Origin: Opisthorchis felineus
Taxonomy: Eukaryota; Platyhelminthes; Trematoda; Opisthorchiida; Opisthorchiidae
Reading direction: 5' to 3'
NCBI GenBank assembly: GCA_004794785.1
Contig: SJOL01009659.1
Coordinates: forward strand, 120,894-184,893
DNA length: 64,000 nt
Shown here: piece by piece, positions 50,451 through 63,400 of the stretch
Layout of the letters: every line of letters begins with the position of its first letter
Numbering within the stretch: the first letter of the stretch is position 1
Program-made: the position numbers and the translations under genes
The notes under the pieces: generated by a model
Database searches by the model: none
Told to the model about the DNA's origin: nothing
What the model saw: the letters and a program-made list of their open reading frames with translations, nothing else

Positions 50451-52104
50451 CACCGGTCGCTTTCATGGGGATGCACTCAAGTTAGTACGACTGACATGAG
50501 TCCCTACATTTTTTCGTAAGCTGTCAGTTATATTTGGATCTAATGCAGTACCTCTGGAGATGTCGTCAACTTTCTTATGGGCAGCTTGTTCAAATGCAGA
50601 GCGAAAATTAAAATACTTGGGCACTGATGTAGTCACACAACGGGTCAAATGTTTCATATAGTAGGATTATGGTAAATTAGGAATAAGTATCACTTGAAAA
50701 CATCTTTGCAAGACTTTCTGGTAGGTGACCATGGATTCCATCTACTTCTGAGGACTCCTTTGAACATTGTGGAGCAAACACTTTCCGAAAGGGAACACAA
50801 ATATCCACTAACCACTAGACGACTTAATCTGTCTTGTACCCTATGACTCTTCTACACCTTTGACTGGTTGTAGTAGGACCACATCGTTCATCATTTCTAA
50901 CTCTTCCATGAGCGGTTGTTTAGGTATTAGACAACTTTACACCCAAATACTTTATTCTCACAAAGCGCTGGTAGATACTTTTTACCACAACGCCCGTCAG
51001 TGATTTTGGGTGATCCTCTCGATAATGTCACTTCTGCAGAAGTTGGACACCGCACAATGTCACGTAAACATTATCCTTTGGATAATTCCATGATTCCTTT
51101 GGATTCCATAAGGCTTTCACCCGGTACACAGTGAGAAGAATATCCTTCATATAAAAGAATACTATCAATACTTTGCATAAACGTAATCCATACTCATAAT
51201 GTTGTTGAAAGCTATTCGACGGCCCACGACCTTATGAGTAGTGTACTACGTGTATATACAATGTATCGCGATATCTCGAATATCGTACCAACTGAAACGT
51301 GAGGCGGCCTGGTGCAAAACATTCAGTTGCTAAAGAGCATCATAAACGAGAGATTCAGCTGAGTTCCAGGTGAGTCTCTCATCAAAAGCGAAGTGATATG
51401 CAGGTGACTGTGTACATCAGATTATCAGTACTTCTTTTCAGCTCTTGGAACATGGAAGTCGGATAAGAGGAAATAACACTGCACAATGTGTTCACCAAAC
51501 TTTAATCTTGTCCACTGGAGAAGGATTGTATTCTGGAATTCATCCGATACAACTAAGTTAGTCATCAGGCGTTTTGTCCGTAAAATGTGATACACCATCA
51601 GTCACGAAAACTGTCTCCAATTCTACGCGGGTAGAAGACTTCCCTCAAAACACATGCATGAATCTGCGGATGCGTGTCTTGTGAACGGGGCTTTCGACTG
51701 AGAGCCAGTGATTACCGAAGCAAAATACTAGTTCAAGAGTAAGCCACAATAGTCTCCATGGACGCATTGCCAAACTTGGTCCTGCGAACCAACACTGACA
51801 TTGTTTACAGCAACAAACGCAGCTTATTGACTTCCAGGATACGGCAGAATCAACAGTAGACCACCAGCAGGTGAGCCTTGCTAATGACTTTACTTCGTTC
51901 TATTCCAAGATGAATGGGGTGCAGATCTTTTAGCACGGCACTGCACAAGCCAGGAGGAAAAGTCATTTTGTTGGTAAGGCACAGCAGCTCATCTGCACTG
52001 ACTCATGATTCTTCGTGGCGTCCTTTTGAGTTCGGGTCCTTATCTTTCCTAATAGCTTTCAGATTAGAAATGAGATTGCGATTGACACCGAGTATCAGTT
52101 CAGA
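50451..52104. other. no supported gene outside the repeat copy
   Basis: Apart from the family A copy at 51.2 kb, nothing was recognised. The Penelope-like reverse transcriptase core does not continue here. Confidence 0.4.
51196..51415 (-). repeat. repeat family A, inverted copy
   Basis: The reverse complement of the reference copy over most of its length (GACGGCCCACGACC remnant, TATGAGTAGTGTACTACG, TATCGCGATATCTCGAATATC, GAGGCGGCCTGGTGCA, AACGAGAGATTCAGCTG). The block between CCACGACC and CTTATGAG is deleted. Confidence 0.75.
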
Positions 52105-52400
52105 GTGATTTGCCATTGAAGGTTGAATCAGACTTCGGACTCAAAAGATGAAAAGTAGTGACCAGTAAAGTTGTCAACATGCATGACTTGCTTGGCAGCC
52201 TGATGTTGAATATCACAGTCAAATGAATTTAGTGAAATGCTGCATTTTTGTACGGTGATGGTACAGGATGCAGCAAAAAACTTTTCATGATCGTACTTGC
52301 TCCAAGATCTGTTTGAACTGCAAAGTTAGCTCCAAAGTATGTTTTTTTTTCACAGTCTGCCAGACCGCCAGGGTATCTCTTTCGAATGTCTACGAGAAAC
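52105..52400 (-). mobile_element. possible Gypsy-type RNase H remnant
   Basis: On the minus strand, RLIQFYGFLVDIRKRYPGG, NFAVQTDLGAS and, in another frame, SFDCDIQHQAAKQVMHVDNF resemble the RNase H part of Gypsy-type LTR retrotransposons (pattern F..QTD.S and the later LQ..D..I..). It is too decayed to be sure and no LTRs were found. Confidence 0.22.
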
Positions 52401-53398
52401 CCATAGAATTGGATGAGCCTTCTCTTTGAATATAGCGCCAGTACCCCTTTGGGGGAGTATATACGTTACTACCGGTGCATTCATTCAAGTCAAGTGTTAT
52501 TCGGCTGATGGTCATTCACTTACATCTAGACAAAGTACGCCACCATCTCACACAATATCACCTCAAACAGTTTAAAAATTTGGTTAATTAGCTTACAAAA
52601 GATGCCGCTGGTCTGACCTTATTTGTGATAATTTACTAAGAAAAACGAAAGACGGACACAAAGATTGACGTTATGGGTCTGCTGTTCTGATCATCCAATG
52701 GCTGACTCATGTACGTTGAGCCTTCAGCGCTGTGTCTAGTGCACACACGTTCGTTAACGAACACACCCAGAGCACTAGGTTTATACGAACCATAAATATC
52801 GAGAGCTGTAGAGACATAAGTGTAAAACCGAATAACTGGATGATGTTTGATGCAAATCTGTCACTAAAGGACCTTGCATGGTGTTGACGTCTCTATGGCA
52901 ATTCGCGGTGTCCAGGCGACAGTCATGAGTTCGGTTCAGTCAAGCTATGAGACCCGTAGGAGTGAAAACACTGGCGTGAGAGGTCGTGACAACATCTTTG
53001 TTTTAGACTATTGAACATAACCAAGTCTTGATTTATCGAAGCCCCCTCCTCAGAAAGGGGAAGCGCCTTCTCGGAATATTGAAATATACCAATAGCACAC
53101 CAAGCAAAAGATGATAAACCCATCAGGAAAGTGAATCCTGGTGAAAATAGAAACTGCTATAGTTTGATTAAAGCACGAAGACAAACATATCATTTGCCTT
53201 TATCAAAAAAATAACGTAAAATGAGGGGTTACTATAGAGTATGATGCACTGAAACAAAAGTATAGTAAAAGACAAAGCTATAGATGTACGAAATTTGGAG
53301 TGAGGTGAGGCAGGTTAGCATCATAGCGGGGCCAAGGACGGCTTAAGTTGGTTCTACACATAAAACGTCGTTTTACACATAAAGCAGACAGATTTGAA

Positions 53399-53719
53399 CT
53401 ACACTGTCACAGTAACTCGCTGAACAACCGCTTGGAGTGATCGGTATGGCCTGTGTTTCAGGGATGTTTTACAGTCGACGATGCCCGGTGTCGATTGATT
53501 GGACTTTCCAGTCAGGTAGCGCCACAGACGCTTGAAACGTGCTGGACAGTTTTTTTGGATTAGTCGTAACTGGTTCTTGGATTTGTATTCCATTGCTAGT
53601 TCCGGGAGAGTCCCACCGGCCTTGTGGATATATGCGCAACCGTAGCTGCGAGTGAAATAGCAAGCGACATGAGAAACATATTGATGAGGTACTTTTTGGA
53701 AGCAATTTTTGAGGCGCAT
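53399..53719 (-). mobile_element. possible LINE fragment
   Basis: A minus-strand open frame of 106 codons with KNQLRLIQKNCPARFKRLWRY near its middle, which resembles the linker between endonuclease and reverse transcriptase in CR1-type elements. No catalytic motif lies next to it. Weak. Confidence 0.2.
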
Positions 53720-56700
53720 TTACATCTCTATTTGTAGGTGTCGAGCACACTTGTGCCGCTCGGGTGATGCAAGTGAGTGTTACCCTAAACCTTTAGCCTA
53801 ACTAGTTTTCAATGTAGCTTCTTCAAATTAGCAGATATAGAAAGGTGCTGTTATTCTCTGTGATAATGATCGAAAGTGTATCAGTTTTAGATGCGTTAAC
53901 AGATGTTCGCATTTTTGTAGGACTGATGTAAGACCGATGCGCTAATAGGCTAGTTTTACCAGAACAGTCAACGGTACTGTCTTCAGGATCGGTTTATGCG
54001 TTTGCTTACTTGATGAGGTATGCGTTGGGCGCGTCAAAACAATTCTAGCTGGACAGATGTAGGGAGCCTTCAAGACCAGCGTACTCTCTGCTCTAACGTG
54101 ATCAAGTCAGAATGCCCATATTAAACATGACCGAGTTATGAAGGTTTCTAATTTTAGCAGTTTTAGTAAAATGTGAAAGAGTGGTTCTCATAACATACGT
54201 GGAGAAATAATAACACTACAGTGTAGCATGCTTATAATAGTAACTTCAAACATTCCGCCCCAAAAGACCTTGTTTTATGTGAGGGTGGTAGGTTTTAAAC
54301 TCGGGTTCACTTCGATAGCTTGAAGAGCTTGAGTTCTGCACGTCCATTCAGAATCGCCTGATTTTGTCCGGGTGTCTTGATGAGTTCAGAAGCTATGCTA
54401 AATCTAACGAGATAGGCACAGTTGGTACACCTTCATTCCGGATTTTTTTTGTTAATGAAGCGAGCAGATGCTTTACCTAGTGGATTTACAAGGAGTCGAA
54501 GACCAAAATTGTCCTGGCTATATGAATACCATCGTAAATGTAAGCAGAAAGAAAATGATGTAAGAGGATACCTCACACTGGAATTGTAGGGGAGACGACA
54601 AACAGAGTTCTGTCAAACGGTAATAAGTTGTTTGGAATGAAAAATAGCCAAAATAACCAAAGGGCAGAACTATTGTTCGAATCACTTCCAGCTGATATTT
54701 GTCTGTCCACAGCAGAGAAGGTTTAAAAAACGTGCCGAGTTATCCTCTGGTTGATGATCTGTTTGCGAAGTTTGGTAACTGGCTTGCAAACTAATCTGGA
54801 AGACGTCACCAGAGCGAGTATGTATGCTAGTTCCTCAATTGTTGGTGAAAGATTTGCCAGTTGACTTCACCCTCAACATTGTTGAGCACCAATGCATCAT
54901 ACAGTGGCCATTCAGTGCATGTATTTCATGTGGAGAGCTGGAGAGAGCGCCTTTCGAATCAAACATCTTTTACTGGATGATTATGACGATTTCGCTAGAG
55001 AAATTGATGTCGAAGGGTGTGGGGAGTTGATAAATTTGTCATCTGAATAATCAGTCCAATGAATTTACGGAAGTATCTCGTAGTTTTTGGCATTGAAGTT
55101 GGAAATAGTTTCTTTCCAGGTCGCCGGGTTTTCATTGTGCCAGTGACAACTGTTACCGCATATTGGAAATCAAACGACGTTTTATCATGTCCGCATCATG
55201 CAACCGCCAAAAATACGCATTACCTTGAGAGTGAGCACGCCATGCGAGTAGCATTTGCTAAGAAAACAGCGAAGCACTAGGCAAACGGCGGCAAACGAAG
55301 CTAGTTGCTAGGCCTCAAATGGAAAATTCTAACAAGGCATCAAGTCCTTATCAGTTTGATTTGGATTCGAAACGCACGTGAACTGTACACAAAGACTCTC
55401 AATGACGCAGGAATGAAACACATTGGTAAACATTTGAACTTTAGGGCATGGGTTATTAATAGCCAGGATGGTGTTCGTTATTCGTTCCAAGGCCACTGGA
55501 TCTTTCTTTCTGGACGCGTACACGGGAAATTATTTGTAAATGATTATTATTATTATTATTAGTCTACTGGCATAGACTGATTCTGGTGGCAGAAGAAAAT
55601 GTCCGGAGAGTTCAGTAGATTGATGTGAGACGCAGCAATTGCCAGTCCGGGATTGTAAACATACTTGTAATGGCTTTTTGTAACTCATCTCTTTACCAGC
55701 CATATCACCGCATGCGCAAACCACGTGAGTCGACCGGAAACGAGCAAGGCTTTCAAACTGTTTGAAAAGGTTCCTGAGAATGACTTTGGGTGTTTAGTGT
55801 ATGGCCGTATGCGTAAAACTTCCCTGATGTTTGCTTAATTGGGCTCTAAGTAGTCGCAGGGTACAAATAAAGTCGCTTGCCACGCAAAGAGAGGTTAAAG
55901 GAGATGGGATAAGTCTCTGGAGGCGGACTAGATTGTCCAGACGATGAAAGTCCGTCGCTGCTTTTGTTTTTATCACAACCTTTCTTGTTTGGTGAGGGAG
56001 AGATAACAAGTTAGCCGTAACGGACCAATATGTGTAATGTACAATAAACAGCCCCCGGAACATGTTTGACGTTAATCGATCAAACGGACTTCCAATATCT
56101 CACAACGTCTTGTTGACGACCGCTATTTAGATATTGGTATCTTCACTAGACTCTGGGTTATATGACACCGTCACATCCTGGTATTTCTCTGATACTACCT
56201 TCTGGGGTAGATATTCATCAGAATCCTGGAAGCGACACGTTTCAGTCAAAGAATAAGGCACATTCCAAAATTAATTTGCAGCACTCGAAACTATTCGTAA
56301 GCTTTCTCAAAACAGACGTCGAAGGATCAAAGTTACTGTCAGCTATGAGAGCTCCCACGTTTGCAAATAATTATCCGGCGTCAGATGTTCTTCTGATATT
56401 TATTTTGAAAGATCTCTCACATGCTTGAAATAGCTTTGGACCAAAAAGAGAAGGTGGCTGCTAACCAGCATTCGCCTCTTGAGATTCTGTCGACGTTGGA
56501 TGGATGATTTTTTGGAGTTTTGTTTGCGGAAGGCTAGCAGTAAATCCTCTTCCGTTCCATTTTTTTCTACATTAACTAAATTGACATGACACCTAAGCAC
56601 CAGTGTTCTTGCACTGTCAGTTATAATGATGAAGAACAGACTACTTTGGGACTCCGTGGGTTGCTGCGACCAGGGTCGACATATTGCTTCTCATTTTGAA

Positions 56701-57451
56701 CATCCTTTTCCGATCCGAAACAGAATTTTCCATTCAGTTGTAGGTTTTGTAGTCAAATTCCGCACAGGAAATTAGACGTTCATCATTACAGTCTCTGGTA
56801 TTATCAGCAATTCAGTTGCGAACTATGAAGCAAAACGACATTATCTGTACATCCTGCAAGGCAAAATCCTGCGAAATCAGTATAAAGTTATTAATATCTT
56901 GCAATATGGATGATGCCAAACGTTATTCTATTTAGAATCTGTGGTCTGATACTAAGGTGCATACGGAACACAGCGTGTGTATATGCGGTCTTATGCCACA
57001 CATCATTTCAAGAGATAGAGTATGTTGCATGTATATGTTGTATGTATATAGTATGTTGTTTCTTATAAACATTATAAAATAAGCCCATTGTCACCAATCG
57101 GAAATGTCATAACATTCACCCAGAAATCCCATGTATTGCTCACACAATCCCAGATAAGCAGCCAAGTCCTAATATCCAAAGGAAAGCCACTTAATCAGAA
57201 TTTGTGTCCTATGAAGAAATAACGAGAGCACATATTTCAGTTGGAATATTTTTAACACCCATCCAACCGCGCACCGAAGATGTCCTCTTGCACAATGATG
57301 AAACGTTCCGAAAACAGATGCTAAGCTAAGCGAATAGATCAACTGCTACTCGATTCATTGCCAATCATTTTAAGACTTTCAGCTACTACATCTTCATCAT
57401 TGACGTCAGCACATCAGTGGTACACTGCTACATAACTGCCACACTATAAGG
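53720..57451. other. no supported gene
   Basis: Several frames of 70-90 codons (55059, 55305, 55794, 56162) have no motif or splice support. Confidence 0.4.
55542..55561 (+). repeat. (ATT)n microsatellite
   Basis: Six to seven ATT units. Confidence 0.9.
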
Positions 57452-57560
57452 TTCATGGTTTTGTGTTGGCTGAAAGACTGCCAGGGCACCCAAACCTAGA
57501 TAGAAGGACCATAAGGTTTTCCAACCGCTGCATTTAGCTCAAAAGTCTGACCAAAATGCC
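57452..57560 (+). repeat. second copy of the RTE-like 5' region
   Basis: About 110 nt that align with 36942-37050: shared words are CATGGTT, ACTGCCA, AAACCTAGA, AGGTTTTCCAACC against GGGTTCTCAACC, and CTCAAAAG.CTGACC. A related word (ATGCAGCACG) lies at 36911 and again at 57686, so the copy is probably rearranged. Confidence 0.6.
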
Positions 57561-58173
57561 GCGGCAGTTGTCTTGAGACTATCAGATTAGCCCGAATTGC
57601 CACACTTGCGTCAAACATTGACCCGAACGACCAGGAAACTGTCTTTCAGATATCTATCCCTTGACCTATCTGGTAGAAGGGACGGTCAATGCAGCACGGG
57701 CATACTGCAGTACGACTCACTGGTGAAGTGAGGTATAAAAACTGTCGTACCACGATGAGGTCCAGTGTCTTCAGTTACCAGAAACGCAGCTGAAGTGCTA
57801 CCAAATTTCGTATCCGAATACCCTATCTTCAAAAGGCAAGCAAACCAGTTTCCCCAGGTTTTGATTTCTATATCACTACTTTTTGAAATCAGGTGCCGTA
57901 GCAGCCGGAAATATTCTTCTGTGACTCAACATCTGTTCAGTGTATGCTCAGTCAAAACAATATGGTTAACACAGACTCCTGGTAGCTGAAGACAACAGTT
58001 CGGCGACACCGGACTAAAGACCGGTATGACCATCCAGTAGTTGAAGAGTCGAAAACTTCTTTCTGAGCTCGGGCTATAATCCCCTCTTCTGGTCACACTT
58101 CATCTTGTCTCATATGTAGGCTAGTTAATCGCCGGCCACTAAGGTTTTAAAAAAATTTCTGTAGTTTTTCAAA

Positions 58174-58731
58174 ATGTTTCTCAGGAGCAATCTTCGGAAA
58201 GAACTCTTGCTAAAGTTACTTCTCCCTTGTAATTCTACTCAGTCACAGAGGGTCGAGTTATCCGCCTACTGTTTTAGAAAACATACGATAGTAGATCGTA
58301 CAGCAGTCTACTGGAGAACATTTACTATATTTACTTCAGGGTGGTCTCTGTCTCGTGAAGTTACCTTACACTCACCTGATTTTACAACCACAATGCTTAC
58401 AACCTGTGTTGCAACTCAGCTATTACCAGAGGACGTGGTCCGTCTAAGCTGTTACTGTTGGAAAAGAAGTGTCGCCAAACAGTGTGATAACAGGGTTTGT
58501 GATATGAGCCATGTGGGATTGCAGTCAGAAGTCCCACTCCCGAAAAGCTCATTACACCGCCTGGTTGTGATCAAAGACATTAAGCTGCCTGCACCAAGTC
58601 GTTACCTTTCTTATTCCTTCCCACATTCTACAAGGACGTCCTTTCTCCATTACCGTATACCAGTTGGGTGCAAGCGCTTTCAACTGTTGTTTTTACTGCA
58701 GAAGATTGTTTTTATCTCAACTAGCGTGTAA
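58174..58731 (+). CDS. long open frame, doubtful gene
   Basis: An open frame of 185 codons from ATG to TAA, the longest on the plus strand outside the retroelements. The product is rich in Ser, Thr, Leu and Arg with scattered Cys. I see no domain, signal peptide, repeat or strong splice site that supports coding use. Frame length alone is the reason to list it. Confidence 0.18.
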   Translation: MFLRSNLRKELLLKLLLPCNSTQSQRVELSAYCFRKHTIVDRTAVYWRTFTIFTSGWSLSREVTLHSPDFTTTMLTTCVATQLLPEDVVRLSCYCWKRSVAKQCDNRVCDMSHVGLQSEVPLPKSSLHRLVVIKDIKLPAPSRYLSYSFPHSTRTSFLHYRIPVGCKRFQLLFLLQKIVFISTSV

Positions 58732-58949
58732 GATGTCGTTCATTAAAAAAGTCCGACGATAACTGAATATAGCATGGGTAATAATGTTTGAATGGAGAGA
58801 CAACAGAAATAGCTACCGGAAGAAGAGGACTTAATCCGAGTGTTGTCCCTTAAAATTCAGCACTTTTTGAGCAGTGACGATAGGATCTCGAACTGAAATC
58901 GGGGTTTGTTTACGAGACGTTTCACTACTCATAAATTGGTAGAAAAATC

Positions 58950-59170
58950 TTTGATAGCTTACGACCGGTTTTTTCCCTTCTTGGTTTGCGGAAACTCGGG
59001 GACTGCGGCCAACTGATGAGTCTCAAGACGGGCGAAACGGGTCGGTGGCTGTCGAAGAGTTTTCAGCAATCCTATAGTTAGTGTGTTCCGCCAATAAACA
59101 TACTGCGAGATCTCGAACATCGTATCAACTGAAGCATGAAGCGGCCTTTGTGCAACATTCAGCTGATTTG
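58950..59170. repeat. repeat family A, inverted pair
   Basis: A short forward piece (CTTACGACCGGTTTTTTCCC) is followed by an inverted copy (CGGAAACTCGGGGACTGCGG, CTGATGAGTCTCAAGACGGG, GGCTGTCGAAGAGTTTTCAG, GAAGCGGCC). Confidence 0.65.
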
Positions 59171-59934
59171 CGCTCCAAGAGTAGGTCGCTCACAGTCCTC
59201 ATTCAGCCCCTGAAACTTGTGGTTTTTCACCCTGTTGTTCTAGAGCCCACGGGCTTAATGGCCTCTAAAGGGATGGAGATGTCTTCTCCAGGAATGGAAA
59301 TTCTCAGTAGTACGTGGCTGAGTGCGTTGTCGTGGACTCCAGGTGAGTGACATTTCTTCGGTGGAAGCCCTGATGAAAGGAGAGATTAATATAGTTCCGT
59401 TTGACTGAGAAACGCCTTGATTTCTAGGGTAATAACGCTTACCAGTTTCCATTTTTGTTATCAAACAATTCTTGTCGCACTTTCGGTCCAGACTGGTGGA
59501 ATCAGAGCAATCCTAGATTTATCCTACTCGTCCTTGAGTTTAGCTTTTTGGGAGGTGAGACAGCTGGACAAATAAATCCATGTCCTTGACAGGAAAATGC
59601 TCAGTACACCGTGGCACACGGAACAAACTGGGGCAATCGATCGAACTGGAATGACCAATGAGGAGTGAACTTGTGTGCCACAGTAGAGCGCCACTATATA
59701 TCACGTATGAAAAAGCGATCGATGGGTCGAACTAATGGGTAGGATCTTTTCTATATAACTACACTGGAACTAGGATTACATTAATCCGTTTAACCTAGCC
59801 GATTGATTAAATTCTAACGGGAGAAAGTAATCTGGATTAATAAGTGTCCACAAAAAGCGGTATACAACCGGGCATAAAACGGACAAGTAGCGCGAGAGCA
59901 TACTGAGTGGAATACTATCATTCTTTGAGTAAAA

Positions 59935-60426
59935 ATGGACCGAATGAATGTGAGACCAACCAGAGTGGATTCGGATGAAAAGCCTGGAGAGGATACCGAT
60001 TCATCCGATGAGAAAGATGAGTCCCTTCTATTGTTAGTTCAGCGTGCTAAAATAAGTCCACACTCATCAGAGAATAGGGAATCAGAGCAGGACAACGCTG
60101 ACACATCGGACGAAAATGAAGCCAAATTGGAAGAGAAACCAGAGACCAGGTCATCTGTTTCAGCAATGCGTAGACCCAGCGCTATCAGTATATCAGACTA
60201 CTTGGCTTCAAAAGCTGTTCAAGAAACAATCAAAGCCCAACGTCACAGCAAAAAATCTCCTCGAAGATCAAGTGCACCATCAAAATCGAGCGGTCGATCC
60301 GGTGAGAAGGTGACCTTGGCAGATTCCAAGAACGGTTCGACGCAAGTTAGCTCCAGTCACAAGGAGGAAAGCAAAGTTGCTAGGAGCGGCTCGTTGCCAA
60401 CCCGCATTGAAGAGGAGAGTGAATAA
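59935..60426 (+). CDS. hypothetical charged, Ser-rich, probably disordered protein
   Basis: An open frame of 163 codons from an ATG in good context (AAAAATGG) to TAA, preceded by an in-frame stop. The first 80 residues are acidic and rich in Glu, Asp and Ser (GEDTDSSDEKDES). Then follows RRPSAISISDYLASKA, the only stretch that looks ordered, next a basic Lys/Arg/Ser region (HSKKSPRRSSAPSKSS), and finally an acidic end (RIEEESE). RRPS fits a basophilic kinase site. No family recognised. Composition is too organised for a chance frame. A GTGAGA at 60301 or a GTGAAT just before the stop could be donors, and a strong acceptor (TTTTTTTTCTAG) lies at 60573-60584, so this may be a first exon. Confidence 0.5.
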   Translation: MDRMNVRPTRVDSDEKPGEDTDSSDEKDESLLLLVQRAKISPHSSENRESEQDNADTSDENEAKLEEKPETRSSVSAMRRPSAISISDYLASKAVQETIKAQRHSKKSPRRSSAPSKSSGRSGEKVTLADSKNGSTQVSSSHKEESKVARSGSLPTRIEEESE

Positions 60427-63400
60427 GCCGCTCGGTCAACAGTTTTAATCGCATTATTTCCTGTGAGTGAAATACAGCACGTAAAGCATGAGAACAAAGT
60501 AATTTTGTGTTTTGACTGAATAATGGTACTTTTTTTTGCGAAACGTACTGAGCATACGAATGGTTACATTGTTTTTTTTCTAGGCAAGATACTACCAGTT
60601 TGCTTGCAATAGGGAAATGTTAATCCAATAAGAATGCTTGCGGAGGTCAGATCCACTGCACGCGATGTATCAAGTATATCCTTCCGATTCAGTCAAGTGG
60701 TCAAACTCGACGAACGAATCAACCAACAACGACATCCAACCATTCACTATTCAGTCCCATTGCTAAACTCATTGTCCGTTCAACGTACACCAAGGCAAAA
60801 GGAAAGGCAACAGTTAGGACGAAGGCATCATGTTTCCAGACTAAATGGAATAATTCATTCAGCATTTTCGTGACCATGATTGTTAGAATGCTTGTGGTTT
60901 ACTCGGAGTAATATGGCCTCCCATTGCACACTGAGTTTCATAGAATTTAGTTGCAACTTTTTCTGTCTTGAACAGATGAGGAATCCAAACCGATTCTAAA
61001 TTGACAATGTTTTTAAGTCAGTATGGACTTCCTGCAATAATTCGTCTGTATTACTCTAAAGCTAAGCGTGGGATATCACCCAGAAGGTTTAAAACGCCAG
61101 TTGCATCCGAAGTTAACTAGTACGAAAAATGCAGACCTTATTGAAACAAACTTTGAACTGATGTGAAACACATGGCCAGATATTCGATGGTAGGCGATTC
61201 ACAAGGGGTTTATGGTTTTAAACAAAGACTGAACTCGAAGATCAGCACTTAACTACCTTTCAGACATGTGTCCTTTGCCAGTGTACAAACGAGATTGTCA
61301 AGCACCCTTTCATCTTAGGAGAAATCTGGTGAGACAACTGGCTCTTATTTTAGCACCTGTTTATTTTTACCTCGTGATGCGATATGCCGCAACAAATAAT
61401 TTATACAGCTTCTTTCTACCGGCATGAAAAACGTAAACCATTTTGGGTTATACGGATGCGTTAGTCTAATCCCAATCGATCAATATTGATTAGTTTGAAC
61501 ACAATACAATGACCTCTTTGAGAGACCACACCTAAGTCTGGTTAGAACTGTGCTCATCCTGGAAGTTTGTTCTCCACGGGAAAGGGGTTGGATCACGTTT
61601 GGCCACAGAGCACCAGAGAGTTCCCGGTAATTCTACACCCTTATGATAAGCGAATAAACGAGAGATGAAGGTTGGAGAAAAAAAATGCGCTTTGCCATCT
61701 ACAGATTGTTTTGAGTACCAACTTCCCAACAGCTGCAACCGGCCGGCAGTTACCTCTTTAAAGCTCGAAAATTTTCTTTTTTGTCGTATACACCTTAATG
61801 ATAGCTAGATTCCTAATCGACAGTGGTTAGAAAATACTGTAGGGAGATATACAGCATTTTTGCACTGTAGCTTTTTGGTTAGCGAGAGGTCGATTTTAAC
61901 ATCCAGCGCATGACAAGTTTCCTGGAGAACCGCCCTTATCACAGGTGATGACTGGGAATTGATGTTGCCCACCATGATGGTTTCATATTGTCATTATACA
62001 CACCATTTCCAGAAGCAGGAAACATTAACCTCATTTCTTTTGTGGCGGTCTGGCATTATTTGCCACACAATCGGGAATGTGATAGGGGAAGTTCCCTGTG
62101 CATTCATAAACTTCTGTGGTGACTCCACCCAATAAGAAAGAAAGAACATATCCCTGGAATAAGCTCGCTACAGGTATGAGATCGTTCGTTGTACCCATGC
62201 TTTCGGTAAAGCCACGATTCTCAAAACGACAAGGAAATATCTTAACGGGGAGAGCTAGTAGGCACCTCGTAGCCAATTTGTTGCATCAGAGGTATGTACA
62301 TAACTATTTTAGATATCGACGTTAACAAACCGTTGCACGATGAAACACTACCAGTAACAATCTTTTCACGGCTATTCTGGTTAATCGAGTTTTGTTTTTT
62401 TGTGAAAATGAGGTTTTACCACTAGAGTTACATTGTGCTCGATGTGGTAGGCTCACATGATACATGGGAATATAGGAGTGCACCGTATCATTATAAAAAA
62501 TTAGGAAAACTGACGATTTATTCGGTCCATACAATAACAAAAGACTTTTCAACACTGAGATTTTGTATTACCATAGGCTATAGTTAACATGTTACTTTGG
62601 TCTGACGTTGCATAATCCTCCGTATTAGTCTTCATACGAACTATAAATGTTGCGTCTTTGACTCGTTGTCACAGTGTCTTCGGTATCAGCATATTTTGTA
62701 TACTTAAGTCTTGCTGATAGCACAACTAGAAAACATGACAAGAGCTATCTGCTGCCCCACTTTTGTTCAAACACTACCACCCTGTCGATCAATCGCTCCC
62801 CTTTCGTAAAAATACCAGCTTCCTCGTGGTCAGTCGCGCGCTTTGAATTAACAGGTGCTGCATGATGTTAATCACAAGTCGGTTGCTCACGGTTCAGCGG
62901 TAAGTCGCGCTTCCGGACCATCAAAAATGTCATATGATTGTTGACTTAGTTGGAGAGTAGTGGTTAAAACCCTGCACGTTTTATGAGCCATTAGGTCCTG
63001 AGTTTTGCCCGAAACGTTAATGCTCCTCTTTCACAATTAACTGTATAAAGTGGGTCATGGTTTTCTTGGGTTCGCTTGCATTTAGCTTTGCTACATGGGG
63101 TACTGTTGCTAACTTCTTTTCACGGGGAAAATTCTCATGTGGACAGACGTGAAGAGGAAAATGCATCAGGTGCATTCTTCTGTCAAACTCTTATAGTAAC
63201 CGAATGGCACCCGGACTCGAACTCTAAAGATAATATGAGGTCCTTTAAGCACGCTCTCTGAAAAAAGCATCATTAGGCTATCATTTGGCGGTGTTGGACT
63301 AAATTGACTCATATGCTACTGTATCCAAATCGGAGTATGTTCCGCTTGTCTAAGTCGAAGTTTCCGGTCAGTTCTGCCAGGGCAGGTGGCTCAGCATTCA

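Noticed and set aside
62870..62930. tRNA-like box A
   Set aside because: No box B at a fitting distance.
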